Notes: generated by a model not told the origin, from the letters alone. DNA of 9,356 nt from an uncultured Clostridia bacterium (GCA_937894185.1 CALCSA010000391.1:1-9356); one strand, 5' to 3'. Shown: positions 1 to 6,887, counted from the stretch's first letter. A program made the numbers and translations.

Positions 1-701
1 GAACCCGCCACGTTGAGGGTAAAATACACAATGGTGGGGGAAATCGTATTGGGCAGGATATGCCGGAACAAAACACGGCTCCCCCCCGCACCCAGAACCT
101 TGGAGGCGTTGCAATATTCCTCGTTTTTAACCACATGGACCTGCCCCCGCACAATGCGGGCAAAGCTGGGAATATTGGAAATACCAATGGCCAAAATCAC
201 GTTAAAAACGCCGGTGCCCAAAATAGTCATCAGAATGATGGACAGCAGTATGAAGGGGAAGGCAAACATGCCGTCCATAATACGCATGATAATAGAATCG
301 ATGATGCCGCCCTTATATCCGGCGATCAGGCCCAGCAGCAGGCCAATCACGCTTCCCACCAATGTGCCGCCCACGGCAACAAACATGGAAATACGGGTTC
401 CGTATACAATCCGGCTGAACAGATCCCGGCCAAATTCGTCGGTGCCAAAAATATGCCCATCCACCCCCGGCTTGCGAAAGGACTTGGAAATCGCCAGTTC
501 GTTGGGATCATGGGTGGCGATCAGCGGAGCAAAAACCGCCAGAATCAGCATAATGATAATAATTGCAAGGCCAATGACCGCCGTTTTATTGCGCAACAGC
601 TTGTTCCATGCGTTGTTGGCACGGCGCTCCCGGCGGAGCATCGCCGCGTGCTGGTCCATGCCCAGTGCATCGTTTTGCGGAACAGGATTCGCGGTATTCA
701 T
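1..701 (-). CDS. dppC: Dipeptide/oligopeptide ABC transporter permease, DppC/OppC type (3' end beyond window)
   Basis: This is the second membrane subunit of a peptide-type ABC importer; it pairs with DppB to form the channel. The first 233 codons are visible and the gene leaves the window still open. Reading inward from 701, a cytoplasmic N-terminus of about 40 residues leads into a hydrophobic helix (about 42-62), followed by the family hallmark FGTDEFGRDLFSRIVYGTR at about 85-103. More membrane segments lie near 107-128 and 145-175. The EAA coupling loop that contacts the ATPase is at about 194-218 (EEYCNASKVLGAGG, then HILPN). Together these are diagnostic of DppC/OppC. The start is firm: AAGGAGGAGG (711-720) sits inside the end of dppB, and ATG overlaps the dppB stop as ATGA, so the two are probably translationally coupled. 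The ATPase genes (dppD/dppF) are expected next but lie outside. Substrate cannot be read from this subunit. Confidence 0.95.
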   Translation of the reverse strand, partial: MNTANPVPQNDALGMDQHAAMLRRERRANNAWNKLLRNKTAVIGLAIIIIMLILAVFAPLIATHDPNELAISKSFRKPGVDGHIFGTDEFGRDLFSRIVYGTRISMFVAVGGTLVGSVIGLLLGLIAGYKGGIIDSIIMRIMDGMFAFPFILLSIILMTILGTGVFNVILAIGISNIPSFARIVRGQVHVVKNEEYCNASKVLGAGGSRVLFRHILPNTISPTIVYFTLNVAG

Positions 702-1660
702 GCCGAATCACCTCCTCCTTCGTAGCTGACGCGGGGATTGATCACCAGATAAATCAGATCCACCACCAGATTGACAAACACAAATATAATGGCGATAAAC
801 AGTACCGCCCCCTGAATCAGAGCATAATCCCGGTTAAATACCGCGTTGTAGATGAGTGTTCCCATTCCGGGCCAGGAAAAAATAGTCTCGGTGAGAATCG
901 CTCCGGAAAAGGCGGAGGCCAGCTGCATACCGATGACGGTGACCAAAGGCGGCAGCGCATTTTTAAAGGCATGCTTCCAAACAACCACCGACTCCCTGAC
1001 GCCCCGGGCACGCAACGCCTTGATGGATTCCCGGTTAATGACCTCCAGCATGCTGGAACGGGTAATGCGGGCAAAGGTGGCGGTGGGGATGGTAGCCAGA
1101 CAAAAAACCGGCAGGATCATATGCTTGATCACATCCCACAGCCCATTCTGCATGGAGCCCATGCCCAGCACCGCAAACCAGCCCAGCTTTACGCTGAACA
1201 CCAGCACCAGCATCAGACCCAGCCAGAAGATAGGCATGGAAACGCCAATCAGGGCCAGCACCATAAAGAAGTAGTCAAAGGCGGAATACTGTTTGACCGC
1301 CGACAGCACACCAATGGGCACTCCAACCAATACCGCCAGCACCATGGACACCAGAGTGATCTGCAGGGTGGCCGGCAGACGTTCCAAAATTAAATCCAGC
1401 ACCGGGCGGTTGTAAGAAACGGATTTGCCGAAATCGCCCTGAAGCACTCCGGTTAAGTAATCCATATATTGTTCGGGCAGCGGCTTGTTCAGTCCCAATT
1501 CATCCTGCATGCGGGCAATCTCGTCCGGCGATGCCTGAGGACCCAGTAAAATAACCGCAGGGTCCCCGGGGATCATCCGGGTCAGCACAAAGGTAAGGGT
1601 GATGACCACAAAGAGGATGGGAATCAACTGAACAAGACGCTTTAAAAACGTTTTTAACAT
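698..1660 (-). CDS. dppB: Dipeptide/oligopeptide ABC transporter permease, DppB/OppB type
   Basis: First membrane subunit of the peptide importer, 320 residues, normal length for the family. The N-terminus (MLKTFLKRLVQLIPILFVV) is the usual short basic stretch followed by a first helix at about 9-29, with TRMIPGDP directly after it, a DppB/OppB hallmark. The extracytoplasmic domain (about 31-95, including GDFGKS) is followed by helices near 100-120, 130-157, 180-200, 240-256 and 283-306. The EAA loop is at about 206-237 (INRESIKALRARG, then HAFKNALPP). ETIFSWPGMG (258-267) and INPRVSY near the C-terminus are also typical. AGGTGA at 1665-1670 is a suitable ribosome site for the ATG at 1660. 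The stop overlaps the start of dppC by four bases. It is separated from dppA by 310 bp holding a hairpin and a MITE-like repeat, which may lower its expression relative to dppA. Confidence 0.97.
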   Translation of the reverse strand: MLKTFLKRLVQLIPILFVVITLTFVLTRMIPGDPAVILLGPQASPDEIARMQDELGLNKPLPEQYMDYLTGVLQGDFGKSVSYNRPVLDLILERLPATLQITLVSMVLAVLVGVPIGVLSAVKQYSAFDYFFMVLALIGVSMPIFWLGLMLVLVFSVKLGWFAVLGMGSMQNGLWDVIKHMILPVFCLATIPTATFARITRSSMLEVINRESIKALRARGVRESVVVWKHAFKNALPPLVTVIGMQLASAFSGAILTETIFSWPGMGTLIYNAVFNRDYALIQGAVLFIAIIFVFVNLVVDLIYLVINPRVSYEGGGDSA

Positions 1661-1732
1661 TTTATCACCTGTTTATCGCCGCAACGGCCCATCTCAGGCA
1701 GCTGCGAATCGTTTTTGCATCTTATACAGGGC

Positions 1733-1838
1733 CTAGAGCGTGTTTTCAAGCCTCAAATCTGTCGTATCCCTGTAAAAGGACGTGCTATTTATGCCCTGCC
1801 TTATGCAATGCAGGGTCAGGTTTGAAAATACACTCTAG
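1733..1838. mobile_element. MITE-like element with 17-bp terminal inverted repeats and CTAG ends
   Basis: The ends AGCGTGTTTTCAAGCCT (1737-1753) and the reverse complement of 1818-1834, AGTGTATTTTCAAACCT, match at 14 of 17 positions. Both are flanked outside by CTAG (1733-1736 and 1835-1838). The interior has no coding capacity but contains a smaller hairpin, ccctgc (1794-1799) with gcaggg (1810-1815). Short non-coding elements with inverted ends and a CTAG duplication are what one expects of a MITE mobilised by an IS5-type transposase, whose targets are often YTAR. The three mismatches still allow G-U pairs in RNA, so the whole element could also fold as one long hairpin in the dppA-dppB transcript. 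Assignment to a family is inference; copies elsewhere in the genome would be needed to prove mobility. Confidence 0.55.
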
Positions 1839-1842
1839 ATGG

Positions 1843-1884
1843 CTTTGCAAGCGTCCGAATCTTCTGATCCAGACGCTTGCAAAG
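1843..1884 (-). other. Perfect 13-bp stem-loop in the dppA-dppB intergenic region
   Basis: CTTTGCAAGCGTC (1843-1855) is the exact reverse complement of 1872-1884, with a 16-nt loop. It lies 86 bp after the dppA stop in the direction of transcription. No run of T follows on either strand, so it is not a classical intrinsic terminator. A strong hairpin just after a binding-protein gene is often used to protect its 3' end so that it is made in excess of the permeases. That role here is inference. It ends only four bases from the MITE-like element, so it could also be part of a larger composite repeat. Confidence 0.6.
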
Positions 1885-1970
1885 TCTGTCGGAGCGGGCA
1901 TCGCCGGTTCTGTTGCCCCACCTGCGTGGTTTAACATACATAGAACCAAAACTCTGCCGCTTATTAGAAG

Positions 1971-3605
1971 TTAGGACAGCCAGACGTTGACGTCGTCGCT
2001 GACCAGTACCACCACGTTGTCCGCGCGTTGGACAAAGCCCTGTACGTTAGCGGTGGAGCCATCGGTGACGTTTTCGTTGGAGTATACAAAGATGGGGTTC
2101 TGCTCCATCACCAACTTAATGGCCTGCTGGTACATAGCTGTACGGGCAGCCTGATCGGTTTCTATCAGCGCGTCTTCCAGCAGCTTGTCCACTTCGGCGC
2201 TCTTAAAGCCGGCACCGTTGCCCAACGCGCCAATTTCGCCGCTGTAGAACAGTTTGTTGAGGAAGAAGAAGGGATCGGGATACCAAGTCCAGGACATGCC
2301 GTAGATATCAGCGTTGCCGGAGGCTGCAATTTCGCTAAAGGTGCCCCACTCGCTGGGATTGATCTCCACGTCGATGTTCAGGTTGGTTTTCAGGTACTGC
2401 TGTACAATGGTGGCCATCTTAATGCGGAATTCGGTGTTGCTGATATACAGCTGCACGGTAAAACCGCCATCGGGATAGCCGGCCTCGGCCAGCAGAGCCT
2501 TGGCGCCTTCGGGATCGTAGGCGGGGGCAATGCTTTCCAGAGACTGATCATAGCCCCAAGAGCTGGGAGGCAGGGGAACATTGGCAATTTGAGCTTCGCC
2601 GTAAGGATACACACCAGCTACCAAGTCTTCCCGATTGATGGCCATGGAAATGGCATCGCGGACACGCTTGTCGGCGGTGGGGCCGTTTACCTGATTAAAG
2701 TACAGGTACGCAATATGCAGGCCGGGGGTTTCGTGGAGAACCAGATTGGGATCGTCCCGCACCAGCTGCACCGCTTCCCCCTGCATGGAGGTAGCCAAGT
2801 TCAGGTCGCCGGTTTTCAGGGCGTTGGCAGCCTGAGCGTGGTCGTTAATATACATAAAGGTAACGCCGTCCAGATAAGGAGTAGCGGCCCAGTATTTATC
2901 GTTGCGCACGGTAACGGTCTCCTGATCCAGCTTGAACGCCTCCAGAATGAAGGGGCCGCTGCCCACCAGATGAGTGCCGAAATCGTCGCCCCATCCCTCC
3001 ACTTCTTCCTTGGGAACGATGACGTTACCAGCGTCGGTCAAAGCGGTGAGGAACACTGCGTTGGGGCTGGCAAGAACGCACTTTACTTCAAATTCTCCCA
3101 GCACTTCGCAGTGGTCCAGCATATCCAGACGGTTCAGGGAGGATTCCTTGGCAGAACGCTCGAGAGAATATTTAATGTCCTCGGCGTTTACCTGACGGCC
3201 GTCCTGAAACTTGCCGGGATGGAAATAAACATCCTCACGCAGCTTAAAGGTATACTCCAGGCCGTCCTCGCTGATGGTCCACTCGGTGGCCAGCTTGGGC
3301 TTGATGCCGCTCAAATCCATTTCGTAATCCACCAGAGTGTCACACACATTGCGGATAATGTGGGATTCGTAGGTGCCTGTATACTTGATCGGGTCCAGAT
3401 TTTTGGGGGATGCGGGAAGGGAAAGCTTTAGAACGCCACCGGACTTGGGCTCGCCGGGATCGGCTGCCTCGGCGGGGGAACCCGCCGCTTCCGAGGAGGC
3501 GGCACTCCCGGAAGGAGCGCTGCTTTTGTCCCCGCCGCCGCATCCGCTAAAGGCGGCAAGCATCAGCAGTGCCGCAAGAAGAACTGACACTGTTCTTTTT
3601 AACAT
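1971..3605 (-). CDS. dppA: Peptide-binding lipoprotein of ABC transporter, family 5 (DppA/OppA type)
   Basis: Extracytoplasmic substrate-binding protein that captures the ligand and delivers it to DppBC. It has 544 residues, normal for SBP_bac_5. Residues 1-21 are a lipoprotein signal (MLKR, hydrophobic core, FSGC), with the lipidated cysteine at 22. A Ser/Ala/Gly/Pro/Glu-rich linker of about 30 residues tethers the domain. The mature domain opens with GGVLKLSLPASPKNLDP, and the family signature AEDIKYSLER is at about 141-150. LVGSGPF and the DPEGAKALLAEAGYPDGGF region are also typical. AGAGGT at 3612-3617 precedes the ATG. The 87-bp gap to the upstream amidohydrolase shows no terminator, so I infer cotranscription. 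Ligands in this family range from peptides to nickel, opines and sugars; the neighbouring hydrolases favour a peptide or acyl-amino acid, but this is not proven. Confidence 0.96.
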   Translation of the reverse strand: MLKRTVSVLLAALLMLAAFSGCGGGDKSSAPSGSAASSEAAGSPAEAADPGEPKSGGVLKLSLPASPKNLDPIKYTGTYESHIIRNVCDTLVDYEMDLSGIKPKLATEWTISEDGLEYTFKLREDVYFHPGKFQDGRQVNAEDIKYSLERSAKESSLNRLDMLDHCEVLGEFEVKCVLASPNAVFLTALTDAGNVIVPKEEVEGWGDDFGTHLVGSGPFILEAFKLDQETVTVRNDKYWAATPYLDGVTFMYINDHAQAANALKTGDLNLATSMQGEAVQLVRDDPNLVLHETPGLHIAYLYFNQVNGPTADKRVRDAISMAINREDLVAGVYPYGEAQIANVPLPPSSWGYDQSLESIAPAYDPEGAKALLAEAGYPDGGFTVQLYISNTEFRIKMATIVQQYLKTNLNIDVEINPSEWGTFSEIAASGNADIYGMSWTWYPDPFFFLNKLFYSGEIGALGNGAGFKSAEVDKLLEDALIETDQAARTAMYQQAIKLVMEQNPIFVYSNENVTDGSTANVQGFVQRADNVVVLVSDDVNVWLS

Positions 3606-3692
3606 CGTATTACCTCTTTTCTATTCTCTACTTGTTACATATACAGCTTACTATATTAACCACGAGGAATATCTCCTGCGGATAACCAACCC

Positions 3693-4868
3693 TTAATTCT
3701 GGCGGGCCGCCAGCCATTTTGCGGCGCAGCCGGCATATATGGCAGACATCATATGAATCGCTTCTTCATTATAGGTGACGGCCGGATGGTGTCCGCCGTA
3801 GACGTGTCCCTCTTCCCGGTTGCCGGTGCCGAGCCAGCACATCAGCGACGGCACATGGTCGCAAAGCAGGGAAAAATCTTCCGAGCCGGTCATGGCCGGA
3901 ATTTCCCAGGAAGCATCATAGCCCAAAGTTTCGTTCACATAACCGGTGCATTCCTCGGCCAGATCGGGATCGTTGATCATGGGCGGCAGGCCGCTGCCAT
4001 CCCAAACCACCTCTGCCGTAGCACGGAAGGTGGAAGCCACTCCGTGGCAGATCTCCTCCAGACGGTTGACGGTAAACTTGCGCACCTTGCTGTCCGCCGT
4101 GCGGATGGTGCCGGAAAAGGTACAGGTGTTGGGGATAATATTATGGGTATCTCCGCCTTGAATCTTGCATATGGTGCACACCAGCATGGCGTCCGGCGCA
4201 ACCTCCCGGCTGTTAAGGGCCTGCAGCGCGGTAACCATGTGGGCCGCCACATTGATAGGGTCCACTCCCCTTTCGGGTACAGCGCCGTGGGTGCCCATTC
4301 CGGTAACGGTGACGGTAAAAATATCACAGGATGCACAGGCGTACCCCCGGCGGATTCCCGCGGAGCCGGTTTTTTCCTGAATGGTATGCATGGCAAACGC
4401 TGCCTGTGGCTTGGGGTCCTCCAGCAGGCCGTGATCCAGCATATCCTGCATACCGTCCAGCCCCTCCTCACAGGGCTGAAAGGTCAGCAAAACGGTGCCT
4501 GCCAGCTCATGTTCACGATCCTTAAGCAGCTTGGCGGCACCCAAAAGCGCGGTGGTGTGAATATCGTGGCCGCAGGCATGGCAGTTGCCGTTTACAGAGG
4601 CAAAGGGCAGCCCACTAGCCTCGGTAATGGGCAGGGCGTCCATATCCGCGCGGAGCAGGATCACCGGGCCGGGCCTGCCAACCGTGGCGACAATCCCCGC
4701 TTTGCCCACTTTTTTAGGAGTCAGGCCAAATTCCCGCAGCTGCTGTTCTACAAAAGCGGTGGTTAACGGCAGATCAAAACCCAGTTCGGCGTTTTGATGC
4801 AAGTATCTGCGCCACTGGATCAATTGAGGTTCCAGCTCTTTGGCTTTATTCAAAAAGTCATCATTCAT
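3693..4868 (-). CDS. M20D-family metallo-amidohydrolase (hippurate hydrolase / N-acyl-L-amino-acid amidohydrolase type)
   Basis: Cytoplasmic zinc-type hydrolase that removes an acyl or aminoacyl group from an amino acid; 391 residues, the usual size. Using the start at 4868, the N-terminal metal-binding region has LLRADMDALPI (71-81), the ligand motif HACGHDIHT with Cys99 and His101, the catalytic/ligand pair Glu134-Glu135 in QPCEEG, and His161 in AMH. The dimerisation domain (about 180-290) contains GMGTHGAVP and GGDTHNIIP. GSEDFS and GGHHP (His360) complete the site. Use of Cys and His where other M20 groups have His and Asp marks subfamily M20D. An in-frame ATG at 4886 adds six residues but overlaps GGAGG (4880-4884), which more plausibly serves the ATG at 4868 at 11-nt spacing. 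It heads the leftward operon with dppABC, so it likely acts on the imported compound. The acyl group cannot be predicted. Confidence 0.93.
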   Translation of the reverse strand: MNDDFLNKAKELEPQLIQWRRYLHQNAELGFDLPLTTAFVEQQLREFGLTPKKVGKAGIVATVGRPGPVILLRADMDALPITEASGLPFASVNGNCHACGHDIHTTALLGAAKLLKDREHELAGTVLLTFQPCEEGLDGMQDMLDHGLLEDPKPQAAFAMHTIQEKTGSAGIRRGYACASCDIFTVTVTGMGTHGAVPERGVDPINVAAHMVTALQALNSREVAPDAMLVCTICKIQGGDTHNIIPNTCTFSGTIRTADSKVRKFTVNRLEEICHGVASTFRATAEVVWDGSGLPPMINDPDLAEECTGYVNETLGYDASWEIPAMTGSEDFSLLCDHVPSLMCWLGTGNREEGHVYGGHHPAVTYNEEAIHMMSAIYAGCAAKWLAARQN

Positions 4869-4879
4869 TGTTCTTTCAG

Positions 4880-4884
4880 CCTCC
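4880..4884 (-). promoter_or_regulatory. Ribosome binding site GGAGG that decides the amidohydrolase start
   Basis: On the minus strand this region reads ATGGAGG. The upstream ATG (4886-4884) shares its G with the GGAGG, and nothing resembling a Shine-Dalgarno precedes it. The ATG at 4868-4866 lies 11 nt after GGAGG, slightly long but usable, so I prefer the shorter protein. Confidence 0.6.
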
Positions 4885-4992
4885 ATAAATAAAGGCAGCT
4901 TGGAGCCTTTGCTTTGCCGTTATCTTTCCCAAATTCCTCGGCAAAAAGTTGCTCTTCGAGAGATTGTTCTTCAATCAGCTGCTCTTTTGGGT

Positions 4993-5021
4993 ATTATATA
5001 CCGTGCAATAACATTCTGCAA
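4993..5021 (-). promoter_or_regulatory. Leftward sigma-A-type promoter for the amidohydrolase-dppABC operon
   Basis: On the minus strand, TTGCAG (5021-5016), a 17-bp spacer and a perfect TATAAT (4998-4993) are seen. Predicted transcription starts near 4986, giving a leader of about 118 nt before the ATG at 4868. The -35 matches the consensus only in its TTG, so a strong -10 is paired with a weak -35, which would fit an activated or regulated promoter. The leader can form a 7-bp stem (4913-4919 with 4939-4945) and a 6-bp stem (4891-4896 with 4905-4910) close to the ribosome site; their significance is unknown. Confidence 0.6.
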
Positions 5022-5027
5022 GTTATT
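5007..5027. promoter_or_regulatory. Candidate operator: inverted repeat AATAAC-N9-GTTATT over the leftward -35
   Basis: A perfect 6-bp inverted repeat with a 9-bp centre covers the whole -35 hexamer of the leftward promoter. A dimeric regulator bound here would block or modulate transcription of the amidohydrolase and dpp genes. No regulator gene is in the window, so the protein is unknown. Short inverted repeats occur by chance in AT-rich DNA, so position is the main support. Confidence 0.35.
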
Positions 5028-5082
5028 CCGCCAAAATTGCAAATACTTGTACTTTTTGTGTCATAATTTGCGGAGAAGGATG

Positions 5083-5112
5083 TTGACCGGCATCCGGTTC
5101 AGTTGCTATAAT
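5083..5112 (+). promoter_or_regulatory. Rightward sigma-A-type promoter for the DUF1177-aroM-aminopeptidase operon
   Basis: TTGACC (5083-5088), an 18-bp spacer and TATAAT (5107-5112) give a near-consensus promoter. The predicted start is near 5119, leaving a leader of about 55 nt before the ATG at 5174. It is the best sigma-A-type match I find in the window. It diverges from the leftward promoter, with the two -35 boxes about 60 bp apart, so shared control is possible. Confidence 0.75.
5086..5098. promoter_or_regulatory. Candidate operator: palindrome ACCGG-CAT-CCGGT in the rightward promoter
   Basis: A perfect 5-bp inverted repeat with a 3-bp centre starts inside the -35 hexamer and extends into the spacer. 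It is unlike the repeat at 5007-5027, so if both are real they bind different proteins. The GC-rich repeat stands out in an otherwise AT-rich intergenic region. Confidence 0.35.
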
Positions 5113-5173
5113 GTAAAAAGTCGGATGATTTTGCAATATTCAGAATGAATTACCATATGGAAGGACTGTTATC

Positions 5174-6112
5174 ATGCTGTTTCGTCAAATGCTGGAGCTG
5201 TTTGATTATCTGGACAAACCGTCTGCCTGCGGCGAGGAAGTCGCGGCATTGCTGCGGGAGCGGGGCGCCGACGAAGTGATTGTTCGGCGCATTGAAGGGG
5301 ACAAGGGAGGAACCGACAATATAAAAATTCTGATCAAGGGTTCTAACGGGCGTTCCTCGGGCGGCAGCGCCCCCACCTTGGGGATCATTGGCCGCCTTGG
5401 CGGGCTTGGCGCACGCCCCGAGCGGATTGGGTTTGTTTCTGACGGAGACGGCGCGCTGGCCGCCCTGACCGCTGCGCTTAAGCTGGCTGAAATGAACCGC
5501 AACGGCGATGTGCTGCCCGGCGACGTGCTGATCGCCACCCACATCTGCCCCGATGCACCCACCCAGCCTCACGAGCCGGTTCCCTTTATGGACAGCCCCA
5601 TCGACATGGCTCTTTCCAACGAAACCGAAGTGGATGAGCGTATGGATGCAATTCTTTCCATCGATACCACCAAGGGCAACCGGGTGATCAACATCAATGG
5701 CTTTGCCATTTCCCCTACTGTGAAAGAGGGATATATTCTCAAAATCTCCAACGACATTCTGGACATCATGACCACGGTGACCGGAAAAATACCCCAGGTG
5801 TTTGCTTTGTCCCAGCAGGACATCACACCCTACGGCAACGATTTATACCATCTCAACAGCATTCTTCAGCCAACCACCGCCACCAATGCCCCCGTAGTCG
5901 GTGTGGCTATCACAGTATCTCACATGGTGGCGGGCTGCGCCACCGGCGCCACCCACGGGGTGGATGTGGAAGCCGCTTCCCGCTTTGCGGTGGAGGTTGC
6001 CAAAGAGTACGGAGCCGGCAAATGCCGCTTCTATGACGAAAAGGAATTTGCCCTGCTCAAAAAGCTGTATGGTTCCATGAACCACTTTCAAACCATGGGC
6101 AACCACTCGTGA
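5174..6112 (+). CDS. DUF1177 domain-containing protein
   Basis: Full-length member (312 residues) of DUF1177, a conserved family without an established function. From memory of the family, the best conserved blocks are all present: APTLGIIGRLGGLGARPERI (66-85), GFVSDGDGALAAL (86-98), LPGDVLIATHICPDAPT (114-130), SIDTTKGNRVIN (162-173), GFAISPTVKEGYIL (176-189), QDITPYGNDLYHLNSILQP (215-233) and GCATGATHGVD (254-264). There is no signal peptide or membrane helix, so it is cytoplasmic. Conserved Asp and His residues (D90, D92, H123, D127, H133, D164, H261) could form a metal site, as in co-catalytic peptidases, but this is inference. AAGGA at 5161-5165 fits the ATG at 5174. It is first in the rightward operon and overlaps the next gene by four bases, so the two products are probably needed together. 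Confidence 0.93.
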   Translation: MLFRQMLELFDYLDKPSACGEEVAALLRERGADEVIVRRIEGDKGGTDNIKILIKGSNGRSSGGSAPTLGIIGRLGGLGARPERIGFVSDGDGALAALTAALKLAEMNRNGDVLPGDVLIATHICPDAPTQPHEPVPFMDSPIDMALSNETEVDERMDAILSIDTTKGNRVININGFAISPTVKEGYILKISNDILDIMTTVTGKIPQVFALSQQDITPYGNDLYHLNSILQPTTATNAPVVGVAITVSHMVAGCATGATHGVDVEAASRFAVEVAKEYGAGKCRFYDEKEFALLKKLYGSMNHFQTMGNHS

Positions 6113-6795
6113 ACCGACGAAAAGTCGCGGCCATTACCATCGGCCAATCGCCCCGCACAGACATGACGGCAGACAGCTTTGCCCGCATGCCCGCCGATCT
6201 GGAACTGGTGGAGTACGGCGCTTTGGACCCGTACACCCTCCAAGAGGTGGCGGAGCGGTTTGCGCCCACCGGTAGCGATGACGAAGTGCTGGTTTCCCGC
6301 ATGGGGGACGGCAGTCAGGTGCGGCTGTCCGGTCGGGCGGTAGCCAAGCTGCTCCAGTCCTGTATCCAACAGGCGGAGGCCGACGGCGCGGCGGCCACTC
6401 TGCTGCTGTGCACCGGCAAGTTTCCGGAATTTTCCCACAGCAAGCCCCTGATTACCCCCATGCCGCTGTTCCACGCCACGGCGCGGATTTTGGCAGGGGG
6501 GCAAAAGGTAGCTGTGCTGATTCCCAGCCCGGAACAGGCGGAGCACTCGGCGGCTCGCTGGCGGGAAAGCGGAGTGGAAGCGGTGATGGCCCCAGCTTCC
6601 CCTTATCTGGACCTTGGAGCGGTGGAACAAGGGGCTGCCTCTCTGCGGGACTGCGGGGCTGCCCTCCTGTGTATGGACTGCATGGGCTACACCGTGGAGA
6701 TGAAGCGGCTGGCTGCCGCGGCCAGCGGATTGCCGGTATTGCTTCCGCGCACGCTGATGTCCGCTGTTGTGTCGGAGTTCTTATCGCTGCTGTAG
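6109..6795 (+). CDS. AroM family protein
   Basis: A 228-residue cytoplasmic protein of the AroM family (PF07302), named after an Escherichia coli gene downstream of aroL whose function is not established. The hallmark AAITIGQSPRTDM lies at 7-19. The other conserved blocks are LLLCTGKFPEF (98-108) and LLCMDCMGYTVEMKR (186-200). The two cysteine motifs (Cys101 and Cys191, about 90 residues apart) recall the paired cysteines of Asp/Glu/hydantoin racemases, suggesting a racemase-like fold; this is my inference. The start is GTG, overlapping the DUF1177 stop as GTGA, with no clear Shine-Dalgarno of its own, which indicates translational coupling. The next gene follows after 104 bp. A shikimate-pathway role is not supported here, as no aromatic amino-acid genes are present. 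Confidence 0.92.
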   Translation: MNRRKVAAITIGQSPRTDMTADSFARMPADLELVEYGALDPYTLQEVAERFAPTGSDDEVLVSRMGDGSQVRLSGRAVAKLLQSCIQQAEADGAAATLLLCTGKFPEFSHSKPLITPMPLFHATARILAGGQKVAVLIPSPEQAEHSAARWRESGVEAVMAPASPYLDLGAVEQGAASLRDCGAALLCMDCMGYTVEMKRLAAAASGLPVLLPRTLMSAVVSEFLSLL

Positions 6796-6804
6796 CGATA
6801 GAGC

Positions 6805-6865
6805 ATTCGTCGTCCTGTGCCGGTTGGCCGAACATACCGCGAAAGCCAAAGAGCACAGGCGAATT
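6805..6865 (+). other. Imperfect stem-loop between aroM and the aminopeptidase gene
   Basis: cctgtgc (6814-6820) pairs with gcacagg (6853-6859). The stem extends to attcg (6805-6809) with cgaat (6860-6864) across a 4-nt bulge. No T-run follows, so it is not a terminator. It ends 22 nt before the aminopeptidase ribosome site and might affect its translation or transcript processing. It could be chance. Confidence 0.3.
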
Positions 6866-6887
6866 GGAATGGAAACAGACTGGGAAA

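Noticed and set aside
1843..1884. Hairpin considered as a terminator between dppA and dppB.
   Set aside because: No T-run follows on either strand, and dppB lacks a clear promoter of its own, so termination here would leave the permeases unexpressed.
2028..3431. A 467-codon rightward open frame.
   Set aside because: It is antisense to dppA, whose lipoprotein signal, family signature and full length are convincing. Long antisense frames are expected in coding DNA of this codon bias.
3606..3692. Search for a promoter or terminator between the amidohydrolase and dppA.
   Set aside because: Only AT-rich sequence and a 4-bp inverted repeat are present; no paired -35/-10 or terminator hairpin is convincing.
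3753..4766. A 337-codon rightward open frame.
   Set aside because: Antisense shadow of the M20D amidohydrolase; no ribosome site and no family features.
4869..4990. A stop-free leftward frame of about 40 codons rich in Glu/Gln, ending with a TGA that overlaps the amidohydrolase start region.
   Set aside because: No ATG, GTG or TTG start and no ribosome site in frame; the apparent coding look is probably chance.
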